NCBI RefSeq assembly: GCF_008806595.1
Contig: NZ_VZRB01000006.1
Span: 124,001 to 188,000, forward strand
Reading direction: 5' to 3'
Length of the DNA stretch: 64,000 bases
Source of the DNA: Streptomyces luteolifulvus
GTDB taxonomy: Bacteria > Actinomycetota > Actinomycetes > Streptomycetales > Streptomycetaceae
Part shown: one piece after another, positions 33,224 through 43,400 of the stretch
Position numbering within the stretch: position 1 is the first letter of the stretch
Layout of the letters: the number at the start of each line of letters is the position of its first letter
The notes under the pieces: generated by a model
Databases searched by the model: none
The model's input: the letters and a program-made list of their open reading frames with translations, nothing else
What the model was told of the DNA's origin: nothing
Position numbers and translations under genes: made by a program

Positions 33224-34285
33224 TCAGACCAGCCCTGCCGGGTGATCGTCCGTCATGTCCTGCGCCGAAACCATCTGCTTCTCCTCCGCGAAGTGGCAGG
33301 CGGAGGCATGGTCCGCGGGGCCGCCCGCGAACCGGAACCCGGCGGGCACCGCGAGCTCCGGCACTTCCGAGGCGCAGCGCTCCCGGGCCTTCCAGCAGCG
33401 GGTGCGGAAACGGCAGCCGGAGGGGATGTCCGTCGGGGACGGCACATCGCCGGCCAGGATGATCCGCTCCCGGTGCTCGCGCGCCTCCGGGTCGGGCACC
33501 GGCACCGCGGACAGCAGCGCCTGGGTGTAGGGGTGCGTGGGACGGTCGTAGATCTCGGCGTCCCCGCCGGTCTCCACGATCCGCCCGAGATACATCACCG
33601 CGACCCGGTCCGAGATGTGCCGCACGATCGACAGATCGTGGGCGATGAAGAGGCACGACAGGTCGAACTCGTCCCGCAGAGCCGCCATCAGGTTGATCAC
33701 CTGGGCCTGGACCGACACATCGAGCGCGGAGACGGGCTCGTCGGCCACGACGACCTCGGGGCGCAGCGCCAGTGCCCGCGCGATGCCGATGCGCTGGCGC
33801 TGGCCGCCGGAGAACTGGTGCGGATAGCGGTTGATGTGCTCGGGGTTGAGACCCACGACGTCGAGGAGTTCCCGGACCTTCCTCGCGCGGTCGCCCTTGG
33901 GCGCGGCCTCGGGGTGGATGTCGTACGGCTCCCGGATGATGTCGCCGACCGTCATCCGGGGGTTGAGGGAGGTGTACGGGTCCTGGAAGACCATCTGGAT
34001 GCGACGCCGTACGGATTTCAGTGCGCGGCCGGACAGTCCGGTGATGTCCTCGCCCTTGTACCGGATCGTCCCGGCCGTCGGCTGCTCCAGGTGGACGAGC
34101 ATCCTCGCGACCGTCGACTTGCCGCAGCCGGACTCGCCGACAATGCCGAGGGTCTCGCCCCGGCCCAGGGTGAAGTCGACGCCGTCGACCGCCCTCACCG
34201 ACCCGATCTGCTTCCTGAACAGGATCCCCCGGGTGAGCGGGTAGTGCTTGACCAGCCCGCTGACCTCCAGAATCGGTTCAGCCAT
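33224..34285 (-). CDS. Oligopeptide/dipeptide ABC transporter ATP-binding protein (OppF/DppF type)
   Basis: A 353-residue ATPase, last gene of the first peptide-import operon. It has Walker [11 protein letters not shown]-loop [14 protein letters not shown], signature [17 protein letters not shown], Walker [13 protein letters not shown] and switch HDLSI. The C-terminal oligopeptide-specific extension contains the Cys cluster [14 protein letters not shown], which in relatives can bind an iron-sulfur cluster. The ATG at 34285 has GGAGGGAG upstream and overlaps the OppD stop by 8 bp. Strong resemblance to the 56718 gene indicates that operons 1 and 3 are paralogous. Confidence 0.9.
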   Translation of the reverse strand: MAEPILEVSGLVKHYPLTRGILFRKQIGSVRAVDGVDFTLGRGETLGIVGESGCGKSTVARMLVHLEQPTAGTIRYKGEDITGLSGRALKSVRRRIQMVFQDPYTSLNPRMTVGDIIREPYDIHPEAAPKGDRARKVRELLDVVGLNPEHINRYPHQFSGGQRQRIGIARALALRPEVVVADEPVSALDVSVQAQVINLMAALRDEFDLSCLFIAHDLSIVRHISDRVAVMYLGRIVETGGDAEIYDRPTHPYTQALLSAVPVPDPEAREHRERIILAGDVPSPTDIPSGCRFRTRCWKARERCASEVPELAVPAGFRFAGGPADHASACHFAEEKQMVSAQDMTDDHPAGLV

Positions 34286-35252
34286 GCAGACACTCCCTCC
34301 AGAAGTGACAGGCGCTGCGACGGTCCTCGTCCACCTCGTACGGGGGTGGCACATCGGTGCGGCACACGTCCTGGGCCGTCGGACAGCGGGGGTGGAAGGC
34401 ACAGCCCGGCGGGATGTGCATCAGGCTGGGCGGCAGACCCTTGATGGCGCGGAGCTCGCGCCCCTTGTGGTCCAGGCGCGGGATCGAGTCCAGCAGCCCC
34501 CTCGTGTAAGGGTGGGCGGGCGCCTTGTAGAGGTCGTGGACCGGGGCCGACTCCACGATCCGGCCCGCGTACATCACCGCGATCCGGTCCGCCACGTCGG
34601 CGACCACGCCGAGATCGTGGGTGATGAGGACGAGCCCCATGCCGAGCTCGCGCTGCAACTCGGCGAGCAGATCCATGACCTGGGCCTGGACGGTGACGTC
34701 GAGGGCCGTGGTCGGTTCGTCGGCGATGATCAGCGCCGGTTCCAGGGCCAGCGCCATGGCGATCATGATGCGCTGGCGCATGCCGCCGGAGAACTGGTGG
34801 GGATAGTCGCGCACCCGCTGGGCCGCGGCGGGGATGCGGACCCGGTCCATCAGCTCGACGGCCTTCGCCCGCGCGTCCTTCCTCGACATCCCCCGGTGCA
34901 CCACGAACATCTCGCCGAGCTGGTCGCCCACGCAGAGCACGGGGTTCAGGGCCGACAGCGCGTCCTGGAAGATCATGGCCATCCCGGCGCCACGGATCCT
35001 CCTGCGCTCCTCCTCCTTCAGCGGGAGCAGGTCCCGGCCCTGGAACAGGATCTCGCCGTGGGTGATCCGCCCGGGCGGGACGTCGAGGATCCCCATCACC
35101 GCCTGCGCGGTCACGGACTTCCCGGAGCCGGACTCACCGAGCACGGCGAGGGTCTCGCCCGCGTCCACGCCGTAGCTGACGCCGTTGACGGCCTTGGCGA
35201 CACCGTCCCGGGTCCGGAACTCCACATGCAGATCACGCACTTCGAGCAGCAT
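34278..35252 (-). CDS. Oligopeptide/dipeptide ABC transporter ATP-binding protein (OppD/DppD type)
   Basis: A 324-residue ATPase pairing with the OppF-type subunit. Walker A GESGSGKSV, Q-loop IFQDALSALNPV, signature FSGGMRQRIMIAMALAL, Walker B LIIADEPTTALD and HDLGV are all present, and the C-terminal CAFHPRCP...C extension is intact. The ATG at 35252 starts just before the permease remnant at 35262. The nearest relative in the window is the 57850 gene. A short piece of a very similar gene also survives in the scar at 50.31 kb. Confidence 0.9.
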   Translation of the reverse strand: MLLEVRDLHVEFRTRDGVAKAVNGVSYGVDAGETLAVLGESGSGKSVTAQAVMGILDVPPGRITHGEILFQGRDLLPLKEEERRRIRGAGMAMIFQDALSALNPVLCVGDQLGEMFVVHRGMSRKDARAKAVELMDRVRIPAAAQRVRDYPHQFSGGMRQRIMIAMALALEPALIIADEPTTALDVTVQAQVMDLLAELQRELGMGLVLITHDLGVVADVADRIAVMYAGRIVESAPVHDLYKAPAHPYTRGLLDSIPRLDHKGRELRAIKGLPPSLMHIPPGCAFHPRCPTAQDVCRTDVPPPYEVDEDRRSACHFWRECLHG

Positions 35253-35261
35253 GACGACACC

Positions 35262-35345
35262 TCACCTCACCTTCGGATCGAGGGCGTCGCGCACGGCGTC
35301 GCCGAGCGGGATGGGCCCGGGTGCGGTGATCGCCCCCACGCCGGA
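35262..35345 (-). pseudogene. Duplicated 3' end of a DppC-type permease
   Basis: The 84 bp before the dppC stop region are present twice. The leftward frame encodes AIT....I.LGDAVRDALDPKVR followed by a stop at 35262, matching the true permease end AITVLAFIMLGDAVRDALDPKLR (stop 35378). The two copies are offset by 116 bp and align without gaps through the AIT and LGDAVRDALDPK residues. This looks like a small tandem duplication or the relic of another permease between dppC and dppD. Confidence 0.7.
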
Positions 35346-35377
35346 GAGGCCCCACGCACGTGCGCCGGCATGACCGC

Positions 35378-36358
35378 TCACCTCAACTTCGGATCGAGGG
35401 CGTCGCGGACCGCGTCGCCGAGCATGATGAACGCCAGCACGGTGATCGCGAGTGCGCCGGCCGGCCAGAGGAGCATGTGGGGGGCCTGGCGGATGTACTG
35501 GGACGCCGAGGAGATGTCGATGCCCCAGCTGACCGTCGGCGGCTTCAGCCCGACGCCGAGGTACGACAGGGTCGCCTCCAGCGCGATGTACGTGCCGAGC
35601 GCGATGGTCGCCACGACGATCACCGGGGCGACCGCGTTGGGCGCGATATGGCGGAGCAGCAGCCGGGAGTGGGAGGCGCCGAGCGCCCGTGCGGCCTGGA
35701 CGTAGTCGTTCTGCCGGGCGGTGATGACCGAGCCACGGGCGATCCGGGAGATCTGCGGCCAGCCGAGCAGCACCATGAACCCGATCACCGGCCACACCGT
35801 GTTGCCGGTGACCACGGACAGCAGGACCAGACCGCCGAGGACGACAGGGATCGCGAAGAACACGTCGGTGATGCGGGACAGGAACGAGTCCGCGAGCCCG
35901 CCGAAGAACCCGGCGAGGCCGCCCAGGACCGAGCCGAGGACCGCGACCCCGAGCGTGGCGCAGACGCCGACCGTGACGGACGTACGGGCGCCGTAGACGG
36001 TGCGGGTGTACACATCGCAGCCCTGGCCGTCGAACCCGAAGGGATGGCCGGGCTGCGAGCCCTCCTGGGCCTTGGCGAGGTCGCACTGGAGGGGGTTGCC
36101 GGAGGCGATCAGCGACGGCCAGAGGGAGATGACGACGAGGAAGACGATCACCATCCCCGAGACGATGAAGACGGGGTTGCGGCGCAGGTCGCGCCACGCG
36201 TCGGACCACAGGGAGCGGGGCTTGTCCTGGGGGCCGGTGTCGTACCACCCACCGGGCGCCTTCTCCAGCGTCTCGCCCTCGCTGGTGGCGAGGTCCACCC
36301 CGCCGCCCATGCCGGTCGGGGCGATCGCGCCGTCGGGATCGTAGGGCTGCTCAGGCAT
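35378..36358 (-). CDS. Oligopeptide/dipeptide ABC transporter permease (OppC/DppC type)
   Basis: A 326-residue inner-membrane permease. A soluble N-terminus (1-58) precedes six transmembrane helices. The binding-protein-dependent transport EAA loop is visible in ARALGASHSRLLLRHIAPN. The N-terminal OppC_N segment DAWRDLRRNPVFIVSG is typical. The ATG at 36358 overlaps the upstream permease stop by 8 bp (ATGCCTGA), the identical overlap used in operon 3. A Cys pair in the first periplasmic loop (LQCDLAK, QGCDVY) is unusual relative to the paralogue at 58911. Confidence 0.9.
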   Translation of the reverse strand: MPEQPYDPDGAIAPTGMGGGVDLATSEGETLEKAPGGWYDTGPQDKPRSLWSDAWRDLRRNPVFIVSGMVIVFLVVISLWPSLIASGNPLQCDLAKAQEGSQPGHPFGFDGQGCDVYTRTVYGARTSVTVGVCATLGVAVLGSVLGGLAGFFGGLADSFLSRITDVFFAIPVVLGGLVLLSVVTGNTVWPVIGFMVLLGWPQISRIARGSVITARQNDYVQAARALGASHSRLLLRHIAPNAVAPVIVVATIALGTYIALEATLSYLGVGLKPPTVSWGIDISSASQYIRQAPHMLLWPAGALAITVLAFIMLGDAVRDALDPKLR

Positions 36359-37274
36359 AGCGGATCCTGGGGTCGAGTACGGCGTACAGAAGGTCCACGA
36401 GCAGGTTGGCGACCAGGAACACCAGCACCAGGACCGTCACGAACCCGACGACGGTCTGGGTGTTCTGGCGGAGGATGCCCTGGTAGAGCTGGTAGCCGAC
36501 GCCATGGATGTTGAAGATCCGCTCGGTGACGATCGCACCGCCCATCAGGGCGCCGATGTCCGTTCCGATGAACGTGACCACGGGGATCAGCGAGTTGCGC
36601 AGCAGATGCCGGGTGATGACGCGGTGTCTCGGCAGCCCCTTGGCGACGGCCGTACGGACGTAGTCGGACCGCCGGTTCTCCGCGAGGGAGGTACGGGTCA
36701 GCCGGGTCACATAGGCCAGCGACACCGAGGCGAGGACCAGGCCCGGCACGAGCAGTTCGCCGAACGTGGCCTCCGTGGACACCGAGGGCTTGATCCAGCC
36801 CCACTCGACGCCGAGCAGAAGCTGGAGCAGCAGACCGGTGACGAAGGTGGGGACGGAGATCACGACGAGGGTGCACAGCAGGACCGACGTGTCGACGGGC
36901 CGTCCGCGGCGCAGGCCGGTGACGACGCCCAGCGTGATGCCGATGACGATCTCGAAGAGGATCGCCACGATCGTCAGCCGGACGGTGACCGGAAACGCCG
37001 TCGCCATCAGCTCGGTGACCTTCTGGCCGTTGAACGCGGTGCCGAAGTCGCCGGTGAAGACGCTCCCCATGTAGGTCAGGTATTGCTGCCAGACCGGCTT
37101 GTCGAGGCCGAACTCCTGCTTCAGCCGGGCGGCCGTGGCCGCGTCGCACTGCCGGTCTCCGCACAGGCCCGCGATGGGGTCGCCCATCACGTTCACCATC
37201 AGGAAGATCAGCAGCGTGGCACCGAAGAAGACCGGGACCATCTGCAGCAGGCGCCGGACGACGTAGCGTCCCAT
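36351..37274 (-). CDS. Oligopeptide/dipeptide ABC transporter permease (OppB/DppB type)
   Basis: A 307-residue inner-membrane permease with six transmembrane helices. The N-terminal MGRYVVRRLLQMVPVFFGAT signature, the FGLDKPVWQQYLTYMG segment and the EAA-like loop AVAKGLPRHRVITRHLLRN are typical of OppB/DppB. A Cys pair (LCGDRQC at about 38-44) lies in the first external loop. The start lies 6 bp after the stop of the binding-protein gene. It forms the translocation pore with the OppC-type partner. Confidence 0.9.
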   Translation of the reverse strand: MGRYVVRRLLQMVPVFFGATLLIFLMVNVMGDPIAGLCGDRQCDAATAARLKQEFGLDKPVWQQYLTYMGSVFTGDFGTAFNGQKVTELMATAFPVTVRLTIVAILFEIVIGITLGVVTGLRRGRPVDTSVLLCTLVVISVPTFVTGLLLQLLLGVEWGWIKPSVSTEATFGELLVPGLVLASVSLAYVTRLTRTSLAENRRSDYVRTAVAKGLPRHRVITRHLLRNSLIPVVTFIGTDIGALMGGAIVTERIFNIHGVGYQLYQGILRQNTQTVVGFVTVLVLVFLVANLLVDLLYAVLDPRIRYA

Positions 37275-37280
37275 GGCGGC

Positions 37281-38909
37281 TCAGCTGACCTTGATCTCGT
37301 TGTAGACGGGGACGCTGAACGGGTTGAGTCTGACGCCCGACAGCCGCTCCGAGTAGCCCGCGCTGCCGTTCTGGTACCAGAGCGGAATGGCGGCCATGGC
37401 ATCGCGGAGGACGTCCTCGGCCTGCTGGAACGCCTGGACCGCCTTCGCGGTGTCGCTCTCGGCGTTGGCAGTGTCGACGAGCCGGTCGAAGTCCGCGTTG
37501 GACCATTTGCCGTCGTTGGAGGAGGCGTTGGTGTAGTAGAGCGGCTGGAGGAAGTTCTGGATGAGGGGGTAGTCCATCTGCCACCCCGCCCGGAACGGCC
37601 CGGACATCTTCCTCTCGGTGATCTGGTTGCGGAAGTCGGCGAAGGTGCCGATCGGGTTGCCGACACACGCCTTGTCGTTGTCGAGCGCGTTGTTGATGGA
37701 GTTGCAGACCGCGTCGACCCACGCCTTGTGGGAGCCCGCGTCCGTGTTGTACGTGATCTTGACCTGTCCGCCGGGCAGCCCGCCGCCCTCCTCGATCAGC
37801 CGCTTGGCCTCCTCGGGGTCGTACTCGCAGCCGTCCCCGCACAGGCCCGCCTTGAAGCCGCCGTCCTGGCCGAGGACCGGGGAGGTCCAGTCGGTGGCGG
37901 GGGTGCGGGTCTTCTGGAAGATCGTCTCCGTGATCTGCTCACGGTTGATCGCCATGGACAGGCCCTTGCGGACCTTGTCCATGCCGGGCTTGCCCCAGTC
38001 CTCGTCGTAGTACGGGAAGGCGAGGGTCTGCATGATGCCGGCCGGGGTGTTGATGTACCGGCCGCTCAGATCGCTCTGGACATTCTTGAGCTGCGCGGCC
38101 GGTACGTCGTCGACGAGGTCGAGGTTGCCGGCCATCAGGTCGGTGTAGGCGGTGTTGTTGTCGGTGTAGACCTTCAGGATCACCCCGCCGTTGTGCGCCT
38201 TGTCCGTACCGGGGTAGCCGTCCCACTTCTTCAGGACCATCTGCGCGCCCTTGGTGTACGAGTCGACGGAGTACGGCCCGTTGCCGACCGGCTTGCGGAC
38301 CCAGGCGTCGTGGTCGTCGAAGAAGGCGCGGGGCAGCGGGGCGAAAGCGGGGTAGCCGAGGGTGTCGGGGAACGTCGAGAACTTCTGGCTGAGCTTGACG
38401 GTGAAGGTCCGGTCGTCGACGACCTTGAGGCCGGAGAGGGTGTCGGCGGTCTGCTTGCCGCCGTCCTCCGGGTGGGTCTTGTCGTAGCCCTCGATATAGC
38501 CGAAGAAGTACGCGTTCTTCTGGTTGTTCCTCAGACTGGCGCCGTAGTTCCAGGCGTCCACGAAGGATTTGGCGGTGACCGGCTCGCCGTTGCTGAACGT
38601 CCAGCCGTCCTCGATGGTGATCGTGAAGTTCTGCGAGTCCGTCGTCTCGATCTTCTCGGCGAGCATGTCCTCGGCCTCGCCGGTGCCCGGGTTGTACTTC
38701 TTCAGGCTCCGGAAGATCATGTCGAGGACCTTGCCGCCCTGCACCTCGTTGGTGTTGGCCGGCTCCAGCGGGTTCTGCGGGTCCCCCCAGGAGGAGCTGA
38801 GCATCGCGCCGCCGTCCCCGCCGCCGCTTCCCCCGCCGCCGCAGGCCGTCACCGCGAGGGCTGCCGCCGCCGCGCCCGCGGCCCATCTGCCATGCCTGGC
38901 TCCACGCAT
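37281..38909 (-). CDS. Peptide ABC transporter substrate-binding lipoprotein (OppA/DppA type)
   Basis: A 542-residue SBP family 5 lipoprotein. The start MRGARHGRW leads into a short signal peptide with lipobox AVTAC (Cys about 22) and a Gly/Ser linker. SBP_bac_5 motifs include VLDMIFRSLKKYNPGTGE, the GWTFSNGEPVTAKSFVDAW region and PVGNGPYSVDSY. The ATG at 38909 has AGGAGGC upstream. First gene of operon 1 (A-B-C-D-F). The 5' end and upstream region have a degenerate copy at 50.40-50.50 kb. Ligand unknown; the next-door S9 peptidase suggests peptides. Confidence 0.9.
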   Translation of the reverse strand: MRGARHGRWAAGAAAAALAVTACGGGGSGGGDGGAMLSSSWGDPQNPLEPANTNEVQGGKVLDMIFRSLKKYNPGTGEAEDMLAEKIETTDSQNFTITIEDGWTFSNGEPVTAKSFVDAWNYGASLRNNQKNAYFFGYIEGYDKTHPEDGGKQTADTLSGLKVVDDRTFTVKLSQKFSTFPDTLGYPAFAPLPRAFFDDHDAWVRKPVGNGPYSVDSYTKGAQMVLKKWDGYPGTDKAHNGGVILKVYTDNNTAYTDLMAGNLDLVDDVPAAQLKNVQSDLSGRYINTPAGIMQTLAFPYYDEDWGKPGMDKVRKGLSMAINREQITETIFQKTRTPATDWTSPVLGQDGGFKAGLCGDGCEYDPEEAKRLIEEGGGLPGGQVKITYNTDAGSHKAWVDAVCNSINNALDNDKACVGNPIGTFADFRNQITERKMSGPFRAGWQMDYPLIQNFLQPLYYTNASSNDGKWSNADFDRLVDTANAESDTAKAVQAFQQAEDVLRDAMAAIPLWYQNGSAGYSERLSGVRLNPFSVPVYNEIKVS

Positions 38910-39614
38910 GGAGTGCCTCCTCCTGAGGACGCCGGCCTTCAGCACCGGTGCATTGATCCTTTATCGGTCAATATCGACCCATTAAGGGCTCATCGCACAC
39001 ACACTCCACCCTTTCGGGCTCCTCGGCGAGATGCATCACCCGGATGCACTCACACAGGACCTCGGAGTAGATCTTCGACACCCAGCGCAATGGATCTCCA
39101 GCGGGCGACGCGAGAATTTCTGACGTTGCACACATGAGATCGCCGACGACGACACGTATCTGAGGGCGTGCCACCACCCCGGGCTTCGCAAATGGACAGG
39201 CCTCCGGTCCTTGCTGAATGAAAGGTCCCGGAAAGCCCACTACGCCATCCTGGCGGCTCCGCGGCTCTCGCTCAGGGACCATGTCACGGAAGGACCGCTG
39301 TGTTGGTCAAACTGCTTCACACCACAGCCAGGCGCATAGCCGACCCGCTGCTCCCACGCGCGGCGGCGGCAGCTGCCTGTTCACCGGGCTGCTGGTACCA
39401 GTACCGGACCATAGCGGGCGTTCCCTGTATCTACCGTTGCTGCTACACACCCTCCTGCTAAGCCCGCTGTGAGCCTTGACAGCCGAGCTAACCGACGCTC
39501 CCGCTTCCGCACGCACCGCAGCAGCAGCAGCGTTCATGCGTAATCCATGCAGGACCCGAACACTCAGCCCGCACAGTGGTGGACATCACTGGGAAGAGAT
39601 CGACGGGGGCCTGC
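38910..39614. other. Intergenic region between peptide-import operon 1 and the SARP gene
   Basis: This 705-bp divergent region has no convincing gene. Near 38966-38979 it contains an imperfect palindrome GGTCAATATCGACC just upstream of the dppA-type gene, a candidate operator; its TCAATATC part is conserved in the degenerate copy near 50480. From about 39060 the sequence becomes less GC-biased. A TTGACA at 39476-39481 on the plus strand could be a -35 box for the SARP gene but lacks a clear -10. Confidence 0.45.
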
Positions 39615-40406
39615 ATGAACGTTCAACTCCTCGGGTGTGTCGAGCTGCGCACGGCTGTCGGGGACAGGGTGTCGATGTCCCCGGCGGTCGGGCTCCTGCT
39701 GGCCGCGCTGGCCTGGTCCCCCAACGCCTTCGTGGCCGACGAGGACGTCATCGACCGCGTCTGGGACGAAACACGGCCGGCTCACCCGCGCAACGCGCTT
39801 TACACGCTCGCTACCCGGCTGCGCAAGGCTCTGCAGAGCGTTGGCACCACTGGTGTCGACTGCGATGTAATCCGGCGACGAGGCGGCTACGTTCTGGCGA
39901 TCGACGAGGAAGTTGTCGATGCCTTCCGCTTCCGCCTTCTGGTTCGCCATGCCAGGAGTGCCGCGTCTCGGGGAGAAGACGAACATGCCCTGAGTTTCTA
40001 TGACGAGGCACTGTCCTTGTGGCATGGCGACCCGCTGTCGGGCATGCAGACGACTTGGGCGGATGCCGCACGCGTGACACTGCGTCATGAAAGGCGGACA
40101 GCAATGCTGAAGAGCGCGGAAATAGGTCTGCACCTGGAACGCCATGACGAATACGTACCGCACCTCTATCAGTTGGCAGGTGCGCACCCGCTCGACGAAA
40201 GGGTCACAGGTCTGTTGATGCTCGCGCTGTACCGGAGCGGGCGTCAGGACGAGGCGCTGCGATGCTTCCGCCTGATTCGGTCCAGACTGCTTGATGAACT
40301 CGGTGACGAGCCCGGACACGATCTCCGCGCTCTGCACGAGCAGATCCTGCGCAGGGACGAGAAAATCCGCTCTGACTATTCTCCGCAGGACGCCCTGGCA
40401 TCATGA
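39615..40406 (+). CDS. Small SARP-type transcriptional regulator
   Basis: A 263-residue regulator of the Streptomyces antibiotic regulatory protein type. A winged-helix DNA-binding region (about 1-90, MNVQLLGCVELRTAVGDRV, YTLATRLRKALQSVG) is followed by a bacterial transcriptional activation domain (about 95-245, with EALSLWHGDPLSGM and ALYRSGRQDEALRCFRLIRS). The N-terminal wing is a little divergent. ATG 39615 has GGGGG upstream. It converges with the AfsR-like gene (10 bp between stops). Its likely target is the peptide operon at 43.8-50.1 kb. Confidence 0.85.
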   Translation: MNVQLLGCVELRTAVGDRVSMSPAVGLLLAALAWSPNAFVADEDVIDRVWDETRPAHPRNALYTLATRLRKALQSVGTTGVDCDVIRRRGGYVLAIDEEVVDAFRFRLLVRHARSAASRGEDEHALSFYDEALSLWHGDPLSGMQTTWADAARVTLRHERRTAMLKSAEIGLHLERHDEYVPHLYQLAGAHPLDERVTGLLMLALYRSGRQDEALRCFRLIRSRLLDELGDEPGHDLRALHEQILRRDEKIRSDYSPQDALAS

Positions 40407-40415
40407 GACGGCGGA

Positions 40416-43400
40416 TCAGATTTCGGTGACGTCGTCGAAATGCTCGGCCAGATACAGGTCGAGACGGGCCTGCGCCTCGGCGGGCAGTTCTGGCCGGGGT
40501 CGTCGTCGTAGGGGGCCCGAGCCCGGAGCTGCCGTTCCCTTGTGCCACAGAGCAGCCGTCCTGTAAGGGATCGGGATGCCGAGCCCGGTGAAAAGGGCAT
40601 CCGCCTCGTCTCGACAAGCTCGGGCGCGGGGGAGGTCACCGATGGTCTCGTTGACCATCGCCAGGGCCGTCAGGGCCCTGGCCTGCACCAGCCGTTGGCC
40701 CGAGTCCCGCGCAAGGTCGACGGCTTCCTCCGCCGCGTTCAGAGCTCCGTCAGGCTCGCCGTTCTCCAGCATGGCCAGGGCAGCGAGAGTGCGGATGCGG
40801 GGCAGCGTAAGGGGATTGCCGTTCACCGCCAGTCCGGCGCCTCTCTCCAGGTGTGTGACCGCGTCACCGTATTGCTCGCGCGCGCAAGACAGAGCACCCC
40901 GAGTGAGCAGGATTTCGACGAGCCCTGTGCGGTGCCCGGTCCGCTGGGCGATGGCCCAAGCGGCGTCAAGTTTCCCGGCCGCCTCGTCCACTAGGCCCAT
41001 GCGCAGCCTCACCCCCGCGAGGCCCACCAGGGAGTCGACCTCGCAGTTGCGGTTGCCGACCCGCTGGGAGAGGACCAGCGCGTCCTCGTAGGCGAGGATC
41101 GCCCGGGCATCCTGCCCAGTGTCGTCGCGCACCCGGCCCAGCGTCTCCAGCGCCACGGCCTCCGCATAGACCGATCCTGCCTCTCGGGACACGAATAAGG
41201 ACTTCCGCAGGGCGGCCGTCGCCTCCCCGAACCTGGCCTGCTTCTGGCGCACTAGCGCGAGGTTCACGAGGGCCATCGAGTGGCCGTGATCCCCTGCCTC
41301 GCCGTACAGCGAGAGCGCTCCGGTCACCGCGTCCTCGGCCTCGGCGAGTCGCCCCAGGGCGAGGAAGAGGGAGGCCGTGTTGGTGAGCATGGTCTTTTCG
41401 GCCTTGCTCATGCCGAGGATGCGGTAGATGGAGAGGGAGCGTTGGTAGCAAGGGGGCGCCTTTTGGGGCTCGCCCAGGAGCTTCAGGGTCACTCCCTTGC
41501 CTTGGAGGCTCTTGGCTTCTCCGAAGAGCCAACCGGTGCGGCGGGCCAGGAGTTCCGCGTTCTCGTACTCGCCCAGGGCGCCTCTCAGATCCCCGTCTCT
41601 CCAGCGGGCGTGCCCCAGCGAGATGCACATGGCGGCCCGACCAATCTGGTCGTCGCCCCGTTCGGCCGCCTTGCGGGCGAGTACGGCGAGCCGTATCCAG
41701 TCAGAGAGCGGGCGCCGGTGATGGAGCAGGTCCTGCAAAGCGTCCACAAGCTGCCACGCGTAGTGGAAGGGGCCATGTTCTGCTGCGTACCCGATCGCCG
41801 CCGCGATGTCGTCCCACTCACCGTCGAACCACGCGAAGGCTTCTTCCGGTGTGTCGAAGATCCTGGGAGCTGCCCCGTCGACGGTGTCCGGGAGCATCTG
41901 CGAGGCGTAGAGGCCACACGTGATTGCCGCGTTGGCGGTGCTCTGCAGATAGTGGTCGAGGATACGCTCGACGGCCGAGCTTCGCTCCGCCTCGGTGTCC
42001 TCCGCGATCACGCGTTCCCTGGCGTATTCGTGCACGAGGTCGTGCCAGATCGGACGTCCGATCTCGACATCGCGCAGCAGATGTACGCTCTGGGCGAGGC
42101 TCAGGAGGTCGGCCGTCCTCGGCTCGTCCAGTCTCGCGCCCGCCGCGGCGGCGCCGACCGAGCGCCCAGTGCCCGGCATCAGCCCGAGGAACCGGAACAC
42201 CCTCCTGGCCTCCTCCGGCAGCGTCCCGTACGACAGGTCCAGCGCGGCCCTCACAGCGACGCTCTCCTCCCCCTCCACATGCAGCCGCGCCAAGCGGCCA
42301 CGCTCCGCAAGGTCGTTGACGTAGGCCGTGATGCTTCCGGGCCGGTCGCCGATCCAGGAGCCGGCCACGCACAACGCCAGCGGCAGATGGTCGCATAGCT
42401 CGACCAAGCGGGCCGCAGCCTCCGGGTCGGCAGCGACAGCGTCGGCCCCCACCGTCAGGCTGATCAGCTCCAGAGCCTCGCTGCTCTCCAGAACGTCGCA
42501 GGACACCCGGTAAGCCCCGTCCATGGTCACCAGCCCGCTCAGCTTGTGCCGGCTCGTCACGAGGGTCACCGAACCGCTGGAGGGAGGGAGCAGGAATCGT
42601 ACGGAGGACGCGTGGGCCACGTCGTCGAGGACGATGAGTACCCGGCGCTCCGCCAGGAGCGTGCGGTAGAGCGCAGTCTGTGCCTCCAGGCCGAGGGGGA
42701 TGTCACGCGGTGCGCATCCAAGTCCCTGCAGCAGTAGAGGGAGCGCCTCCTCTGGGGTCATCGGCTCGGCGTCGTCGAAGCCACGCATATCGAGAAAGAG
42801 CTGCCCGTCGGGGAAGTCGCCCGCGATCCGGTGGGCCCAGTGCAGTGCGAGCGCGGTTTTTCCGGCTCCCGCCGGGCCCACGATCAGGGCTAGCGCCTCG
42901 GCCTGCTGTCGGCACATGTCAAGTAGGCGCAGCTCCGTGCTCCGGCCGACGAAGCGGCGGGAAGCTCGGGGAAGCTGGCGGGGAACTCGGCGGTCTTGAG
43001 GGGTACTTGGCAGGGCCATTATTTGGGCCGCGCCGTCGCCGCTCAGCAGGCGCCGCTGGAGGGCACCCAGGTTGTCCGAGGGGTCGACACCGAGTTCGTC
43101 CACCATGCGTGTGCGCAACGCGGCGTAGACCGCCAGGGCTTCGGGAGTGCGGCCATCTCGCTGCAGGGCGCGCATCAGCAACGCGTGCGGGCCCTCACGG
43201 AGCGGGTACTCGGAAGTGAGACGGACCAGCTCGGCAATGGCGGTGCGGTGGCGGCCCAGTTCCAGGTCCGCCTCCGCCCTGCCTTCCAGCGCGGCGATGT
43301 GCAATTCAGTGAGGCGTCGACGTTCCGCCTCCATCGTCGGGAGGTCCGGAAGGGGATCGCCTTGCCACAGTGAGAGGGCGTCGTCGTGGCAACGATACGC

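Noticed and set aside
39218..39472. 84-codon ORF in the gap before the SARP gene
   Set aside because: No ribosome-binding site, atypical composition and a hydrophobic tail produced by low-complexity sequence; no resemblance to a known peptide.
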